A stretch of DNA of 6,258 nucleotides, taken from positions 1 through 6,258 of the forward strand of contig JAPUFN010000346.1 in NCBI GenBank assembly GCA_027293665.1, read 5' to 3'. Below the pieces are notes generated by a model. The model made no database searches. It was given only the letters and a program-made list of their open reading frames with translations, and was not told the DNA's origin. The position numbers and the translations under genes were made by a program. This DNA is from Gammaproteobacteria bacterium. GTDB lineage: Bacteria > Pseudomonadota > Gammaproteobacteria > Pseudomonadales > Azotimanducaceae. Shown one piece after another: positions 5,979 through 6,258 of the stretch; within the stretch, counting starts at the first letter, position 1; every line of letters begins with the position of its first letter.

Positions 5979-6258
5979 ACCGCGCAGACTTTCCCATTCT
6001 CGACCAGCAAATCAACGGTTCACCACTCGTGTATCTGGACAATGCAGCAACCACACAGAAACCCGAGTCGGTTCTGCATGCAATGACGCAGTATTACCGA
6101 AAAAACAACGCCAATGTTCATCGCGCTGTACACACTCTCTCCGACAGGGCGACACAGGCATTCGAAGCAGCGCGGGAGTCCGCACGTTGTTTCATCAACG
6201 CTGAATCCACCCAGGAGATCATCTTCACTCGCGGAACGACGGAAGCGATTAACCTGGT
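5975..6258 (+). CDS. sufS: Cysteine desulfurase SufS, N-terminal part (cut by window end)
   Basis: The first 94 residues and part of the next codon are visible, and the frame is still open at the window end. SufS is a PLP-dependent group II cysteine desulfurase that takes sulfur from L-cysteine as an enzyme persulfide and passes it, usually through SufE or SufU, to SufB. The N-terminus has the family pattern: FPILDQQINGSPLVYLDNAA (6-25), TTQKP (26-30), NANVHRAVHTLSDRAT (45-60, the strongly conserved N.HRG/A.H.LS segment), FEAARE (63-68) and EIIFTRGTTEAINLV (81-95). The PLP lysine and catalytic cysteine lie beyond the window. The ATG at 5975 overlaps the sufD stop (ATGA), and GAGGAA about 12 bases upstream is a weak ribosome site, so translation is probably coupled to sufD. 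IscS-type desulfurases have a different N-terminus, and the operon context also supports SufS. Confidence 0.95.
   Translation, partial: MNRADFPILDQQINGSPLVYLDNAATTQKPESVLHAMTQYYRKNNANVHRAVHTLSDRATQAFEAARESARCFINAESTQEIIFTRGTTEAINL

Overview
The window looks like part of a bacterial chromosome, most likely from a gammaproteobacterium. The base composition is moderately GC-rich, genes are tightly packed with short overlaps, and two genes carry lipoprotein signal peptides. A Fe-S assembly operon carries an IscR-type operator of the kind known from Gammaproteobacteria. The taxon is inferred, not proven. I see no mobile element, CRISPR array, tRNA or rRNA.

Left part (1-1825, + strand): the 3' end of a gene whose product ends in a von Willebrand factor A-like fold, followed by two adjacent genes for predicted outer-membrane or periplasmic lipoproteins of families I cannot name. 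The second lipoprotein gene starts inside the stop codon of the first (GTGA overlap), so these genes are probably co-transcribed.

Middle (1851-2540, - strand): a class I SAM-dependent methyltransferase of the small-molecule/protein-lysine type (NNT1/METTL21-like). Its end meets the second lipoprotein gene tail to tail, 25 bases apart. Its start faces the suf operon across a 119-base divergent intergenic region.

Right part (2580-6258, + strand): a SUF iron-sulfur cluster assembly operon, sufB-sufC-sufD-sufS, cut by the window end inside sufS. SufB, SufC and SufD form the scaffold/ATPase complex, and SufS supplies sulfur from cysteine. Every junction overlaps (4, 16 and 4 bases), so translation is probably coupled and expression balanced. 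A 25-bp near-perfect palindrome at 2580-2604 matches the IscR type 1 operator very well and sits just upstream of a good -10 box. The operon is therefore probably controlled by an Rrf2-family Fe-S sensor (IscR/SufR), although no such regulator gene lies next to it in this window.

The core of the window is a known system. The less explained parts are the VWA/lipoprotein cluster, the methyltransferase that shares the suf control region, and the stand-alone operator.
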